Assembly (NCBI GenBank): GCA_960531495.1
Contig: OY482853.1
Location: 30,035,951 to 30,099,950, forward strand
Source of the DNA: Zeus faber
Taxonomy: Eukaryota; Chordata; Actinopteri; Zeiformes; Zeidae
DNA: 64,000 bases
Reading direction: 5' to 3'
Part shown: positions 1-11,636 of the stretch, piece after piece
How positions within the stretch are numbered: the first letter of the stretch is position 1
Layout: each line of letters opens with the position of its first letter
Translations under genes and position numbers: made by a program
The notes under the pieces: model-generated
Seen by the model: the letters and a program-made list of their open reading frames with translations, nothing else
What the model was told of the DNA's origin: nothing
Databases searched by the model: none

Positions 1-380
1 ATTTAAGATAATTTATGATTATATTTAATTTTATTTTTCAGTATCAAATGGTCAAAAAATGTTTATAGTTTAAATAAAGGATTTACATTTTTTTTTAAAT
101 TTCAGGGAAATTGATGGACTTTAAGTCTTTTCTGTTACAGACTAAAAAACAATGTTAATAAAGTTATTCTTTGTTGTAAATTGATCCATATTTCTTTATT
201 TTTTTATTTTTTTTTGTTTTATTTAATGTTAAATAGGATACAATGTTATGCAGAGGCGACTTATAACAATTGTATAGACAAATTATACTATTTACAGTCG
301 CGGCAGAGAGTTGGGGGGGCATGAAATGTTTACTTCTTCCGAGGGGGGGCGTAACAGAAAATAATTGAGAAGCTCTGCAC
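1..380. other. AT-rich flank left of the TAAR triplication
   Basis: No gene is seen. The stretch is AT-rich. Homology to units B and C starts near 381, at the 'cactaactcaatg' text. Just before this boundary (about 300-380) lies a G-run-rich stretch ('ttgggggggcatg', 'gagggggggcgtaacag') that looks like the end of an unidentified DNA transposon. It is not present at the matching place in units B and C, so an insertion or rearrangement probably removed the left end of unit A. Confidence 0.4.
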
Positions 381-1181
381 TAACTCAATGTGTCTTAATC
401 AACCATGCCATTTTCTCTCCAACATTTGAAACTTGAACTAGCTACATCATCAACTTAAGCTAGCATTTGCTGCTTACCTTGGACAGGGTCTCTGGAGGAC
501 GCATGCGTTGTTTGCTGAGTGACGACTTGAGCTGAAATATTGACAACGGAAGGTGGGTAGCTTCTTGTATTAAATGAGTGGCCTTACGTCGGAGCTCGGG
601 TAAGCTTCTTGACATGGCTAATCCTACACACTACCACGAGGGCTACTGACTGATCGAGGCAGGCTGGGTTTACCTGATCTATTTAAAGAAAAATAAAAAA
701 TCACCCAATAGGATGTTTGATCCCACCCACTGCCATTGACAGATGCAGTTGACAGATTTAATTATTTCACAGTGCACAGAAGAGCAGCAATCCTGAAATA
801 ATTGAATACAGTCATGTAGAAAGACATTATATGTAGAAATAAATTATAAAATTTAACACAATTAAATCTGTTAACATTTCAATCAATCAATTATTGGCAC
901 AAATCATCCTCATAATATACAGTACTGCATATATATCTTGTACCGAGCATGTACTTTATCCTCAAATTTTATTCCATTGAAAGTTAGTTTAGCAGGGAAC
1001 AGTTTTGAATGCTGATAATGCAACAGTCAAGCATAGTCATCGATCGCCTTGTAACAGAAACTTTAATTCCTAAAATATAATAGATAGACATAGATACATT
1101 GTCGCTGACAGAATTGAACTAATGGAACTATGGAATTATTTTGTATGGATCCACATAAACTAGATTTCTCTTCATTACATG

Positions 1182-1576
1182 TGTAGTTTCTTTGTTGTCG
1201 ATGATGTGTTGATGAAGAAGGACTCTCCGCTGACGCTGACTTGATTATAATATTACGTTTATTACAAGTAAGAACAACACAAACCAGACTTGCCATGGAA
1301 TGTCTGGGAGAGAACAGGAGCCAGATAAATTCTCTGCCGAATGGATCTCGGGAGTGTCTCTTTATGCTTGGCCAGAGACAACGTCGCCCATTTGGTTCCC
1401 CTACATAGGTCACAAGTCAACCCCTGTCCGACATACATCTAAGCACATTCCACCTCCCTTATCACCAGGGCCCCTGGCAATGTGCTCTCTCACTTGGGAC
1501 CCCTGGCACCGTCTGTTAGTAATTATTTTATAAAATGGGGGCTTTCTTGGGACGTCACACATTCCAAGAAACCTCA
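1182..1576 (-). repeat. ERV1 3' LTR
   Basis: This 395-bp copy starts TGTAGTTTC and ends ACCTCA. It matches 6819-7195 over nearly its whole length, including the shared 'tgatgaagaaggactctccgc' block and the 'gggcccctggcaatgtgctct' block (each shown in part). An extra run around 1253-1260 makes it slightly longer than the 5' copy. Confidence 0.88.
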
Positions 1577-1588
1577 TATTCCCCCCTT
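1577..1588 (-). other. ERV1 polypurine tract
   Basis: Directly next to the inner edge of the 3' LTR the minus strand reads AAGGGGGGAATA. A purine run in this position primes plus-strand DNA synthesis in retroviruses. ERV2 has lost this segment in a deletion that also removes the end of its LTR. Confidence 0.7.
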
Positions 1589-2697
1589 CGCGACTACACA
1601 AAGTCTCGACAGAGAGAAGACTAATTGAACTTCTGATGTGAATTGGCTTAATAGAAATCACATACTAACAAACAAAATGATTATAATATACCCTTCTGAC
1701 CATGCTTAGTCATAGCAATACAATACATTTGTGGAGTGTGAGAGCGAAAAACCCATCTGGCAGCTTCCTTTCTTAGTTCTTTCATCATACAATCAAGACA
1801 GGAAAATTCTCTCATGGTCCCTCTGCCCTAGGCAACCACCTATTGCACTCCAAAATCAATGAACCGCAAAGAAGAAGGGTTGCACAGGATGTTACATATA
1901 AATGCATACATTAAGAACCTCAGAAATAAATCAAAAACTTTGTCCAAAGTCAGGCTGGTCGACCCATCAGACCTTACAGTGAACCTTTCCCTGCCTATCA
2001 CCAATGTCCCTCAAAGAAAGAAAACACCTGAGGTCCCAATGTATTCAATTCATCCTGTTACAAAAACCTCAAAGAAACAATACTAAATCAAAGTAATAGG
2101 TCTTGCTAAAAATATCTAGTGGAGAATATAGAATATTCATCATTAATACAGGTTACATTGTAATAACAAACTCCAATATTATAAAAACATGCAAGACACA
2201 TATGTATATACTGAACTGTTGCTTTTTAACACCATCAACTTTTAATGATATTTCACTCGACACCCCTGATTATGATGTCCTCATTCAGGGTCCGTCGTCC
2301 ATTTTCATCTTCCTTCCTCCTCCTGTCGATGTTTGAGTGGTCAAGTCCATTAGACTGTTAGGATCTCTGGACACAGCCACCCTCAGACTGGTCCTGAAAG
2401 AAAAATTCACCAGCCAGTATCTTGCACAAACATCAAATACAGTATAATAAATTCACTTTTGCATTATACTTTAACATCATTCCAATATATAATTAACATT
2501 TTCCTTTTCCCGCCTTTGTCCATGCCTTTTCCCAGTCAAAAATAGTATAGAGTCAATGACAGAATCAGATATTCAGAATGGATATTTCCCTACTAGTGTT
2601 AGCTCCTCCTCTTAGTTTTTCCTGTCAGAGATATGTGTGTATTCTCTTATGCAGTGCAGCCATATAGTTAACATACACTCGCATTTCATCTTCATCC

Positions 2698-3800
2698 TCA
2701 GTTTGGACCCTTTCCACTTGTGCGTAAACAAGGTGTTGGCTTCCATCTACCCGTAGCCAACTCATGGGGTGTCATGTGCAAATCACGGAGCTCACTTGAA
2801 CGACACAACATTAATGCCAACGGAAGCGCCTCTTCCCAATTCAGACCTGTGTGTTGACAGATTTTAACAATACGATTTTTCAGCACACCATTCATTTTTT
2901 CACAAACACCTTGGCTTTGCAGATGATAAACAGTTTCTAGATATTTAATGTTTTATCCACAAACGCTTTCCCATTATCTGAGGATTATCTGAGGATCTGA
3001 CACATGCAGTGGGAAAGCTTGCAAGTCTGATCTGAGCTTTGCATATCTCTCTACTTCCTGAACACAATCATGTGGCTCCCCATATTCTGGTGTTGGCAAA
3101 TTCTCAGCTGGATTTACCGTGACACACCTTACTAAGGTGACATCTTCCTGCTCTAAGAGCCTATGATAGCCTAGACATGCCAATGTGCATTTACCAAAGT
3201 TCAAAAGATTTGAGACTATGATGGGTAAGAATTGTCACTGGGTAACCCCTAGTTACTGATGATGCTTCATCACACATTAGATAAACTCCCACCATTGCTC
3301 TGTAGCACAGTGGTAGCCCCAATTCTACTTCTGAATAGGCAGTAGAACAATACGACACAGGTTGAGGACTTGTCCCTTTTCCTGTGGGCTGACAAATAAC
3401 TGTGCATCCATATTTGCCCCCAGTGGACGTAGCCACATACAGCAAAAAGTTATTAGAATAGTCTAGCAACGCTAGCGCTGGAGCTTCTTGTAACCTCTGA
3501 TCATCTCAAATGCCATATGAACGTCCTGCATCCAGGTGAGGTTACAATGGAGTTGAGCATTCCCAGTCTCTTTTATCATGCCTCTCAAAGGCCCTGTTAG
3601 GCAGGCATAATCTTCTATCCAGGCTAAAGAATATCCCGCAATGCCGAGAAATGTCATCATCTGACTGTTCTGGGCTTTGGTGCCGTTCGAATGGCTCCCA
3701 AATGACTCTCAGAGATGCTTTGTCCATGGGTTATTTTTTGACCCAAATAAACTACTTTTTCTTGACAATGCTGCAGCTTCTTCCATCATTTCTCCGATAT
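2698..3800 (-). pseudogene. ERV1 pol remnant: RT C-terminus, RNase H start, integrase C-terminus
   Basis: Several minus-strand frames together give a retroviral pol relic. From about 3800 down to 3650 lies the end of the RT palm ('YLGQKITHG'). A frameshift leads to the thumb/connection at 3472-3660 ('FLGIAGYSLAWIEDYACLTG'), then the tether at 3191-3469. The beginning of the RNase H linker is at 2974-3204 ('DVTLVRCVTVNPAE'). A deletion then joins to the integrase C-terminal part at 2698-2895 ('MNGVLKNRIVKICQHTGLNW' and 'HMTPHELATGR'). The catalytic RT motif, the RNase H core and the integrase zinc and D,D residues are missing. The order and motifs fit gamma/epsilon-type retroviruses. It cannot encode an active enzyme. 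Confidence 0.8.
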
Positions 3801-3984
3801 GCTTCTGCTCAAATCCTTCAGCCACCATTAAAGTCATAGGTGGCACACTTTTCTCAATGTCAAGCTCTTTATCAAAGTAATCAGTGTTTAACTTCATAGC
3901 TGCTCCTTTACTTCCTCATTCCACCACCAAGAATCCTCTTCTTTTGGCTGCTCCCGTTAGATAATGCACTGCGGCGCCCCCTAA

Positions 3985-4591
3985 CTACAATACCTTCTGT
4001 TCTGCACATCTATAAACCTTCTCTTTGGCCTTCTCCTCATTCTTCTTATCCACCAACTGTATTTGGTTGAGTTTTCTGAGAGCCTCCTGGCCCTGTTCCT
4101 TCAGGTCATGCTCCTTTTTCCGACATAGCTCCACTTGATGTGCTATGTGATCCGTATAAACACCTTTGGTCATGCTTCCAAGATCAACCATGCTGCCATA
4201 TTTCTCCTCACTTGTAGAGGCAGCCCCTTCTGTATTTTCGCTCGGAGAATTGATTTCTCCATTTGATTCAAATCTGGATAATTTCCTGTGACATTTCAAA
4301 CAATTTCTGTCCCTCCATTTCGAACAGCTGCAGAATGCCAAGTTCTGTTTGTCTTTTCTCCATGCGTCTTTCCTTTTTTACCCTTCTTTTGATTAACTGT
4401 TTATGTGGACACAGCGCCTGCATTGTTTTCATCACATCCGGGTTAAGAGTTCCTTCAGCTGGCCATGGTTGTTCAATGTCAGGCCACCGCTTGCTCCATT
4501 TTCCTGATATTTTTACAATATCTTTAATAAGGGGATTATTATTTCGCACTACATCAGCAGGAGTGATTACTTTTGAAATTTTTGTATCCAT
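3985..4591 (-). pseudogene. ERV1 gag remnant
   Basis: The minus-strand ATG at 4591 opens a frame that is nearly the same as the ERV2 gag start ('WPDIEQPWPAEGTLNPDV' is shared). It continues through a basic, glutamate-rich stretch to 4268. A second overlapping frame, 3985-4341, carries a shifted version of the capsid region and then a charged, coiled-coil-like tail. Compared with ERV2 (about 1.7 kb of gag) most of the matrix and capsid coding region is deleted. This is a relic of the virion structural protein and is non-functional. Confidence 0.7.
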
Positions 4592-6797
4592 TTTTTTTGT
4601 AAATCGAATTAATTTATTTTAAAATTATTTAAAAAGCACACACAACCTAAAAACAACTGAATTTACCAACCCCAAAGGAGACCAATAGCTTCCCACTTAT
4701 TAAAGCAAATTCCCTTGTTCATCATCTGATCACCCTCATTTATCTTACTTTATCAAAATTATATCAATGTTCAATCTCAAAACAGCCTCAATCAAGGTAA
4801 ACCATACTCAGATAATGAAACCAATATTCACAGCAGCAGTAATTAAATCAAATCAGCTTTTCCGCAAGTGATCAATCAAAGCAAAAATACTCCATTAATT
4901 AGGCAAATGCCTTGATTAGTCAGTCCGTTGCCATGTCTCCCACTAAATAATTGCAAATGCAATATAAGAAAAATAACTACTGTAAGCCTATATGTGAAAA
5001 CAACCAATCATGTAGGTTATAACTAAATGTACACACACATACAGGTAAATGCAGGTGTCTATTGAAAGAGTTTGTGGATAAAACCGCACTGGCCTTATTC
5101 AAACCGGATTCAGCATTTCTATGAGCTGTCCTCTGCAAGCTCCTAGTGTCTCTGAAGAACTGCCAGATGTCTTGTCATCTGCCCCTTGGATGATCCAATT
5201 CAGACACATTCCATCTTCTGTCTTTCCACCAGCTCTCACTCAGTATAGTAAAAGAAAAAAAAAACAAAAAAAACAACCCACCACAAGAGTTCAGAGTCTT
5301 AAGACCACTCTAAATTCTTATACACACACACTATAATACAATTTAGTGCGACATACATTATCAGCTTTTTTTATTTCTCGCGCATTTGAAATCAAGCAAT
5401 GTTTACTTTTATTCATACGCATTTAAAATCCAAAGAGTATATTAGTCAATCAAATATCACCTCTTATTATTTTATTAAATTTTCCTATTTAATATTCATT
5501 TATTTTCTATCATACTGAGAAAAAAAAAAAAAAAAAAAAAAAAAGAGGGTGCTTCTTCTCAGCCCCTCTTATCAGGGGGAGTCGACTACGTTCCACTCTG
5601 TATGAAGCACAACCCCTTAAATTTAGGCACAACTTCCAGTTTGGAGTGTCTGTCAGCAAGTGAACATCCTGTCTGGGCTCCCCGTCGGAACAGCCCAGCC
5701 AAATGCAGTCACGCAGAGTCATAAATCAGAGCTGTTTTCTCTCATTTAGCAGCTGAAACCCAAAGCCTCTTTTCTTGCATCCAAAACCAGCTTTTCCTTC
5801 CATTTAAACAAGCACTGTCACACACACACACTAAGTATAAAAAGACTAAGAAAGAAAACCCACACACTAATCAAACAATCCACAAATCCTACTTACAATA
5901 CAGAGCGGGAGATTTTTTTTTTCTGAATGTGTACATGCATGTGCAGGCAGACTGTGGCTTTTAGTCCTTCAGAAGGCTCATTTTGTTATCAAATATAAAG
6001 TCCTTAAACAGGCTCATATATAATTATCACTAAAGGGGCAAGAAATGTTTCTCTTTATGAATTATTCAACTGCTCACCACACACACAAACTTTCTATTTT
6101 AACATCTACTCATTATTCTAATTTCATCAAAATTCACTTTCGCCAAACTTTTTACAAATTATCTTTTTAATCCGATTCTTTCAGCATGCATGTTCAATGT
6201 TTGTTCTCCTAGGCTGGTCCAGCCCTGTTTTTCCCCCCACTTTTCATCTTTTATGCCTTTAACTTGTAACTATTTTTACTTCACTTTTCATCTTTCTTTA
6301 GGCTTTTATCTCTTTTACTTGAATCTTTCTCATCCTATTTCATATTTAGCCAATTCCACTGGCCAGGGTTATTTCCTCTTTGTTTTTCTTACACCGATTT
6401 GACTATATTATCATACAGCCAACTTTCACACAGCATTTAATGTACACATGTCTTACCACTAAGAAAATACGGGCCCTGTCTTCATTAATCTTGCATGGCT
6501 ATTTTGTTACTTTTTATGACTAGTTCTGTCATTCTACTATGACTTCAACTTAATTCTCTCTTTTTATTACTGTTATTTACGTCTTTTACAACTTAAACCC
6601 GAATTTAGACGGAACTCACTTCACACATCAACACATCTCCGCACAATCTGCTCTTGTCAGTGCAGCCTACCTGCACAAAACACTACCGCATCTCAGACCA
6701 CACAGCAGCTCGTATTTGTGAAATAACACTCACCATGAGATGTTTAAAGTGGTGATTTTGCTGAATCTGACGGCAGTGGCAGGTGAGGCCCAACAGA
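4592..6797 (-). other. ERV1 long 5' leader between PBS and gag
   Basis: About 2.2 kb separates the primer-binding site from the gag start codon. It is AT-rich, has a poly-A run (5521-5544 on +) and short repeats, and no reading frame I recognise. ERV2 has a matching leader of about 2.0 kb with the same blocks, for example 'gactgtggcttttagtcctt' at 5950 and 18469. The length is therefore a family trait and not a private insertion. Confidence 0.6.
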
Positions 6798-6818
6798 TCC
6801 TGGTGCTTGACGCCAATT
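6798..6818 (-). other. ERV1 primer-binding site
   Basis: Immediately inside the 5' LTR the minus strand reads TTGGCGTCAAGCACCAGGAT, starting with the TGG expected of a tRNA 3' CCA complement. ERV2 and ERV3 have the close variant with CACAAACCAGG. I cannot assign the tRNA with certainty. Confidence 0.7.
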
Positions 6819-7195
6819 TGTAGATTTTGTTGTCGATAATGTGTTGATGAAGAAGGACTCTCCGCTGACGCTGACTTGATTATAATATTACAAGTAATAG
6901 CAACATCAAACCAGACTTGCGATGGATTGTCTGGGAGAGAACGGGAGCCAGATATATTCTCTGCCGAATGGATCTCGGGAGTGACTCTTTATGCTTGTCC
7001 AGAGACAATGTTGCCCATCTGGTTCTCCTACATAGGTCACAGGTCAGCCCCTGTCCGACATACAATGAAGCACGTTCCACCTCCCTTATCACCGGGGCCC
7101 CTGGCAATGTGCTCTCACTTGGGACCCCTGGCACCGTCTGTTAGTAATTATACAATGGGGCTTTCTTGGGACGCCACACATTCCAAGACACCTCA
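6819..7195 (-). repeat. ERV1 5' LTR
   Basis: This 377-bp LTR begins TGTAGATTTTG and ends CACCTCA. Beyond 7195 the text rejoins the unit B/C sequence ('aaaacatttgaca...attgtgctcaacc'). Confidence 0.88.
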
Positions 7196-9741
7196 CGTCT
7201 ATTATAAAACATTTGACATATTGTGCTCAACCTGCGGTTCATCCCAGGCACACAGGTTAGTTGCACTTGCTCATGTCAGCAATATAACATGACACCTAAT
7301 TGAGTTTTTTTGCAAATTATGGCTTAAAGCTTGTATTTGGTTGTTACCTTTATGTGTGTTCGGTACGTATTGTAAGATCTTGTGTGAGGTGGTTTATCCT
7401 GTCTATACCTCATAAGATCAGTTCAATTTCTAAATTATTTAGTTTAGTTGCAGTTGGTGGTCATGCTAACAATTCTGTTTCTGCTAATAAGGTCTTTAAC
7501 ACCAGAACAGCAGCAGTTCTTAAATTTTAGTAATCAGCCAACAGTGATGCTGTCCTGTGCCAGAGATCCCATTGTTCAGACTGATTATCATCAGCCGCCA
7601 TCACCCAAAACAAGTGCAGGATTTATTATCTAGAAAATAAAAATCCAGATTTTATCATTATCAGTCTCATTGCAACAGAGAGTAAGGGGGAGACATGCAT
7701 GACATTGGGGTGCACAGAGTTTATTTTCCTTGAAGTAGGAAACGAAGGAAAACTAATTGAAAGCTGAAATATAGTCTCTTTTTCTAGTTTGCACTGGAGG
7801 CACGGTGCATAACGGAGACGCACCATCACCAAGACTCCCTCTTCACAAGGTGGTTGGTTATGTTTTGTGTCACAAGTAGGAAACTAACAAAAATACATTT
7901 AAATCTAAAATAGAAGAGAGTACCATCACCTCTCTTGGTGGGGTTTGGATCTGTCCTCCAGTGGTTGGGGTCGCAAAACATCAGCTAATATAAAGTATCT
8001 GCTTCTGTAAGTGCACTATTCAAATTCAAACAGAGGCATTTGCAGAATGCATGTTTAGGAAAAGTCACGGCAGAATTCGAACAGGGCTCATACTCCAACA
8101 TATTTCAAATGTGGCATCATATGGGCAACCACTGTCAAATTGTTAATTGTATTGTTGTATTGTATTATTGTGGATTGTATTTGGTTGCCAACAACATACA
8201 TTGAATTAGGTGTTTTACCCTCTATATTAGAGATGTGGTGATTGCGAACAAGCCGACTCTCAGCTGAGAGCCCCCCCTCCCCCATTTATTTGGAAATGAA
8301 TACAAGTAATAGGATGATCCTGTAACAAATGTGTTAAATATGATCCAGAAACATCCCGATCGCAAATTTACAAAGAAATAACATTTTTGAACAGAGTAGA
8401 AATATTTTGTTTCATATATGAAATTACAAGTTGTCTGTAGAGTTTTTTTTAACCATACTATTTCATTAGTAGTGTGTTATACAACTGGGATAGTTATTCT
8501 TTAACCATCAATATGATACAAAAATGTTGTTTTACATTATTTAACGTTTTTTTACCAAACATAATGTAAAATGGTGGTATTTTGGAAATATAAGGCTTTG
8601 TATAATTACACTGAATAATGTAAGTGATAGTGTATATGTGCACACATACAAATCATAGGAATGAATATGATTAGATTCAGCTAATTGGTATTGCCCAAGT
8701 ACTGAAACAATGAAATGCATTTCACCCATCCTATAAACTGACAGATTTAGGCGCAGTGGGCTGCCATATAGCTGTGCCTGGGGAGCAGTTAGGGGTTAAG
8801 TGTCTTGCTCAAGGACACATCAGCATGCTACCAGGAGGAGCTGGGGATTGAACCAGGAATCTTCTGAATACTAAACAACGTGCGCTACCCCCTGAGCCAC
8901 TGCCCCCCCAAAACATTGCTATTTGGCTTGGACTAGATACTAGCTGGCATCTAGCCCAAGCTAGATGTGGTACTAAATAAAGCCATTTGGGAGCCGGCTC
9001 TTATTTTTGAGCTGAGCTAAATGATCTGGCTCACTAAAGTGACAGAATTCCAGTTACTAGTCTATATCTCATAAAATGTGTTAAATTTCTGAATGATTTT
9101 CAGGAATATCCTGTGAGATGTACTCTCGTGCAAAGTTATTTAAATTATATAAAAAAAAAAACTTATGATTGAAGCCTTTATGTTCAAGTCTTGAAAATAG
9201 ATTACCTCAATATTTTTCATAGACACTTCTCTTTATGAATATACATATACTCTTTACAAACATCACAACAGAATGTGGGAGTGAGAGTACAAGAGGAACG
9301 GGCCTTACAGATAGTGAATTCTTCTTACATACTCTGTCGAATCTCTCAGTGATCAGTTTCCTTTAGTTAAAAAGAGAAAGCTGAAATGGGGTATTCTGCC
9401 AAGCCGGTGAGGCCCACAGAGGGCAGATTAAGGTTGTTTCTCACTGGGAAAGACTCAGTAATGTAAAGTGATGATGATTTTGATTCTATTATTCTGAAAT
9501 TACACCCTGTGTTCTAAAAAAGGCATTTAAACATTTGCCTTAATGTAATTATCAAGTGAGAAGGAATTAATACAGCACAATAAAATATTCAATTTTCATT
9601 TCAGATGTGTAATAAATATATTCAATTGATTGACTACAGCTATTACAAGAAACTTTGCCTTTTGCCTCAAAAGATATTTATACCATTTCAGTATGGTATA
9701 AGGAGATATGGTAATGATTACCACAGACAAATGATCATGGG
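7196..9741. other. Unit A AT-rich TAAR 3' flank, no gene
   Basis: This non-coding stretch matches 25090-27354 (unit B) and 35815-37374 (unit C, shortened by a deletion). It contains a SINE at 8745-8912. Short open frames are not conserved as coding between the units. Nothing else is recognisable. Confidence 0.6.
8745..8912 (-). mobile_element. tRNA-derived SINE (unit A copy)
   Basis: On the minus strand the text starts with 'gggggcagtggctcaggggg' (A-box-like), then 'tggttcaatccccagc' (B box), then the core 'gtccttgagcaagacactta' also found in the SINE at 22473-22662. Unit B has the same copy at 26588-26757. Unit C has lost it in a larger deletion. Confidence 0.7.
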
Positions 9742-10224
9742 TGTCAGAAGTGGGATGGTCAGGGGGACAAACCCAATTGCAGACACAGGGTAGGGAATAC
9801 AACAGGGGTTGAACAACAGGCAGGGGTCAAAACAAGGGAATGAGGGTCCAGGGAAACCAGCAGGGAATGAGGGTCCAGGGAAACCAACACCAGACAGGGG
9901 ATCAGGACTGTGACAGGGAAGACAGGAGAACTCACAACCAGAAGCAGAGGAGTCGGCAGGGAATCAGGCATCGAGAGTCCAGGGTAAACACAGCGGGCCA
10001 AGTAGGGCCGTGGACCACACATGCAGAAACAGGAGACAAGAACAAACCAACACCGACCAAGTGAAAAGCACCGGGTTCAGTACAAATGGAGTGACGAGGG
10101 AAGTGGAGACAGGTGGTATGATAACAGACTGTAGTAGTGACTGGGAACTGAGGTGTGACAGAGTGACAGACAGGGGGAGGTAGAGGGAGACAGATAGGAA
10201 CACAGCGGAGGAAGGATCATGACA
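9742..10224 (-). repeat. Ty3/gypsy-type solo LTR (unit A)
   Basis: The 483-bp sequence reads TGTCATGATCC...CTTCTGACA on the minus strand and is flanked by the 5-bp target duplication ATGGG (9737-9741 and 10225-10229). The same solo LTR with the same ATGGG flanks is in units B and C, so it was inserted before the duplication. In unit B the minus strand keeps a 'caataaac' polyadenylation signal. Its start resembles the Sushi-like LTR at 55759. Confidence 0.85.
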
Positions 10225-10640
10225 ATGGGTGTGATAGGCTAAAGGTAACAAGCTTGTTGTTTTTAGTCGTTAAAACACACTTGCTGAATTCCAGATTCAT
10301 ATAATGAGTGAAGTGAGACTGAGTGAAAATAGAAGAAAATAATATTACATACGTATAGATCTTAAACAGTTAGTAAATGTTATTTTCACTGTAACGTCTC
10401 TCGACCCTGGGCAGGCTGTGATTCCTCTTTAACGTTGCCGTCTTCCACACTTTTTCCACACCTGGAAGTTGTCCAGTATTGTATTGAATACAAGCCCTGT
10501 TGTTTGTCTTAGACAGTGCCTAATCATAGAAAAGTAATTGTAGTAAAAGAAACTGTTATTTTTTTATCATCCAGCAGACTTTCTTTTCATGAGCTCAATC
10601 CTCTGCGGGGCTGCCGCTAGGAGAGAACTTTAGAACAGAT

Positions 10641-11636
10641 TCATTCTATGAACAGTTTTGTATTTGAAATGTCCAACTTAAATATTCTACCAGAAAGGAT
10701 CATTTGAAATGCCTTTCTGAACCAGCTGTAAAAGAAAGCATAGATAAAAGGATTGACAGTCGAATTAATATAGCCTCCCCACAAAAGCACTTCGATCAAC
10801 CAAGGTGGAATGGAATAACTAATATAGGGGCCAATAATGTTATAGCAAAAAAAAGGAGTCCAACAAGATAGAAAAAAACCCATGATTATAGCCAGTGTTT
10901 TGGTGGCTTTTCTCTGGGACTTTACAGCCACTTTCCCAGAGGTCACACAGCTTGGGTTCTGTAATTTACTGACTTGTTCCTGTGCCACCAGATAGATTTT
11001 CAGGTAGATGCTCAGCAAAATAACTCCAGGAAAGTAAAAGGACAGAAGTGATGAGATGCTACTTGATAATCTGCTCTGAAATAAAAAACATCTTCCTTCA
11101 CATGCAATGTTGTTATAGTAGAACTCCTCAATTCCCATAATATTAAGCTTTAAAAATATCATTCCAAAGCCCACTATGGCTGAGATGCTCCAACTAACAA
11201 GAATCATTATCCCTGCTGTGTGAACAGTTATTTTGTGTGGATACAGTAGAGGTTGGCAAACTGCATAATACCGGTCAATCGATATGAAAGAAAGGTTTAC
11301 AATTGAGGCCGTGCACAACAAGACATCAGAACTCATGGAGATTTTACAGAAGATATCCCCAAGATACCAGCAGGTCTCTACACATTGAATTGTAGTTGGA
11401 ATCATGACCATTATTCCTAAAAGCAGATCAGATACAGCAAGAGAGAGGATGAGGTAGTTGGTCGGAGTGTGAAGCTGTTTAAAATGAGCAATTGATACAA
11501 TGACCAAAAGGTTTCCAAACACTGTGAGGGCGACTGTGGTCCCCAGGATCACATAGAGGGAGATGCGGATTGACATGGGGTAGATTGTCTTTAGACATGA
11601 GCTGTTCCTGGACTCATAGCAGAGAGCTGTTTCCAT
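10641..11636 (-). CDS. taar: Trace amine-associated receptor (TAAR), copy A
   Basis: This is an intact seven-helix class A GPCR. TAARs are Gs/Golf-coupled olfactory receptors for amines in the cilia of olfactory neurons. From METALC it has 331 residues. Seen: N-glycosylation site N11-S-S; N42 (1.50); D70 (2.50); C97 for the disulfide; amine-binding D104 (3.32); DRY 121-123; W149; serines 195, 196 and 199 (5.42, 5.43, 5.46); CWTP 258-261; W286 and Y289 (7.40, 7.43); and the TAAR fingerprint NSTVNPFIYAFFYSWFRKAF at 291-310. The open frame extends 8 codons further (to 11660), but a splice acceptor (pyrimidine run plus CAG) sits directly before METALC, so I take the start there. D5.42/5.43 of diamine-type TAARs is absent. 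Private residues include Y265 and G287. The exact TAAR subfamily is not assigned. Confidence 0.93.
   Translation of the reverse strand: METALCYESRNSSCLKTIYPMSIRISLYVILGTTVALTVFGNLLVIVSIAHFKQLHTPTNYLILSLAVSDLLLGIMVMIPTTIQCVETCWYLGDIFCKISMSSDVLLCTASIVNLSFISIDRYYAVCQPLLYPHKITVHTAGIMILVSWSISAIVGFGMIFLKLNIMGIEEFYYNNIACEGRCFLFQSRLSSSISSLLSFYFPGVILLSIYLKIYLVAQEQVSKLQNPSCVTSGKVAVKSQRKATKTLAIIMGFFLSCWTPFFCYNIIGPYISYSIPPWLIEVLLWGGYINSTVNPFIYAFFYSWFRKAFQMILSGRIFKLDISNTKLFIE

Larger units (their letters stand above)
1182..7195 (-). mobile_element. Endogenous retrovirus ERV1, class I (gamma/epsilon-like), defective
   Basis: The element is bounded by LTRs that begin TGTAG and end CCTCA (1182-1576 and 6819-7195). 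Read on the minus strand the order is 5' LTR, primer-binding site, a leader of about 2.2 kb, gag remnant, RT/RNase H and integrase remnants, purine tract, 3' LTR. Units B and C have an uninterrupted sequence at this point ('ttctttacatg...acaatacatttgac'), which defines the insertion. Large gag, RT and integrase parts are deleted and frames are broken. No env is recognisable in the 1.1 kb between integrase and 3' LTR. It is the same family as ERV2. The flanks CATG and CGTC do not form a clear target duplication. Confidence 0.85.

Noticed and set aside
1859..2336. Plus-strand frames between ERV1 integrase and 3' LTR as accessory or env genes
   Set aside because: They lie on the strand opposite to the provirus, lack motifs and are not maintained in ERV2. 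No env was recognised on the minus strand either.
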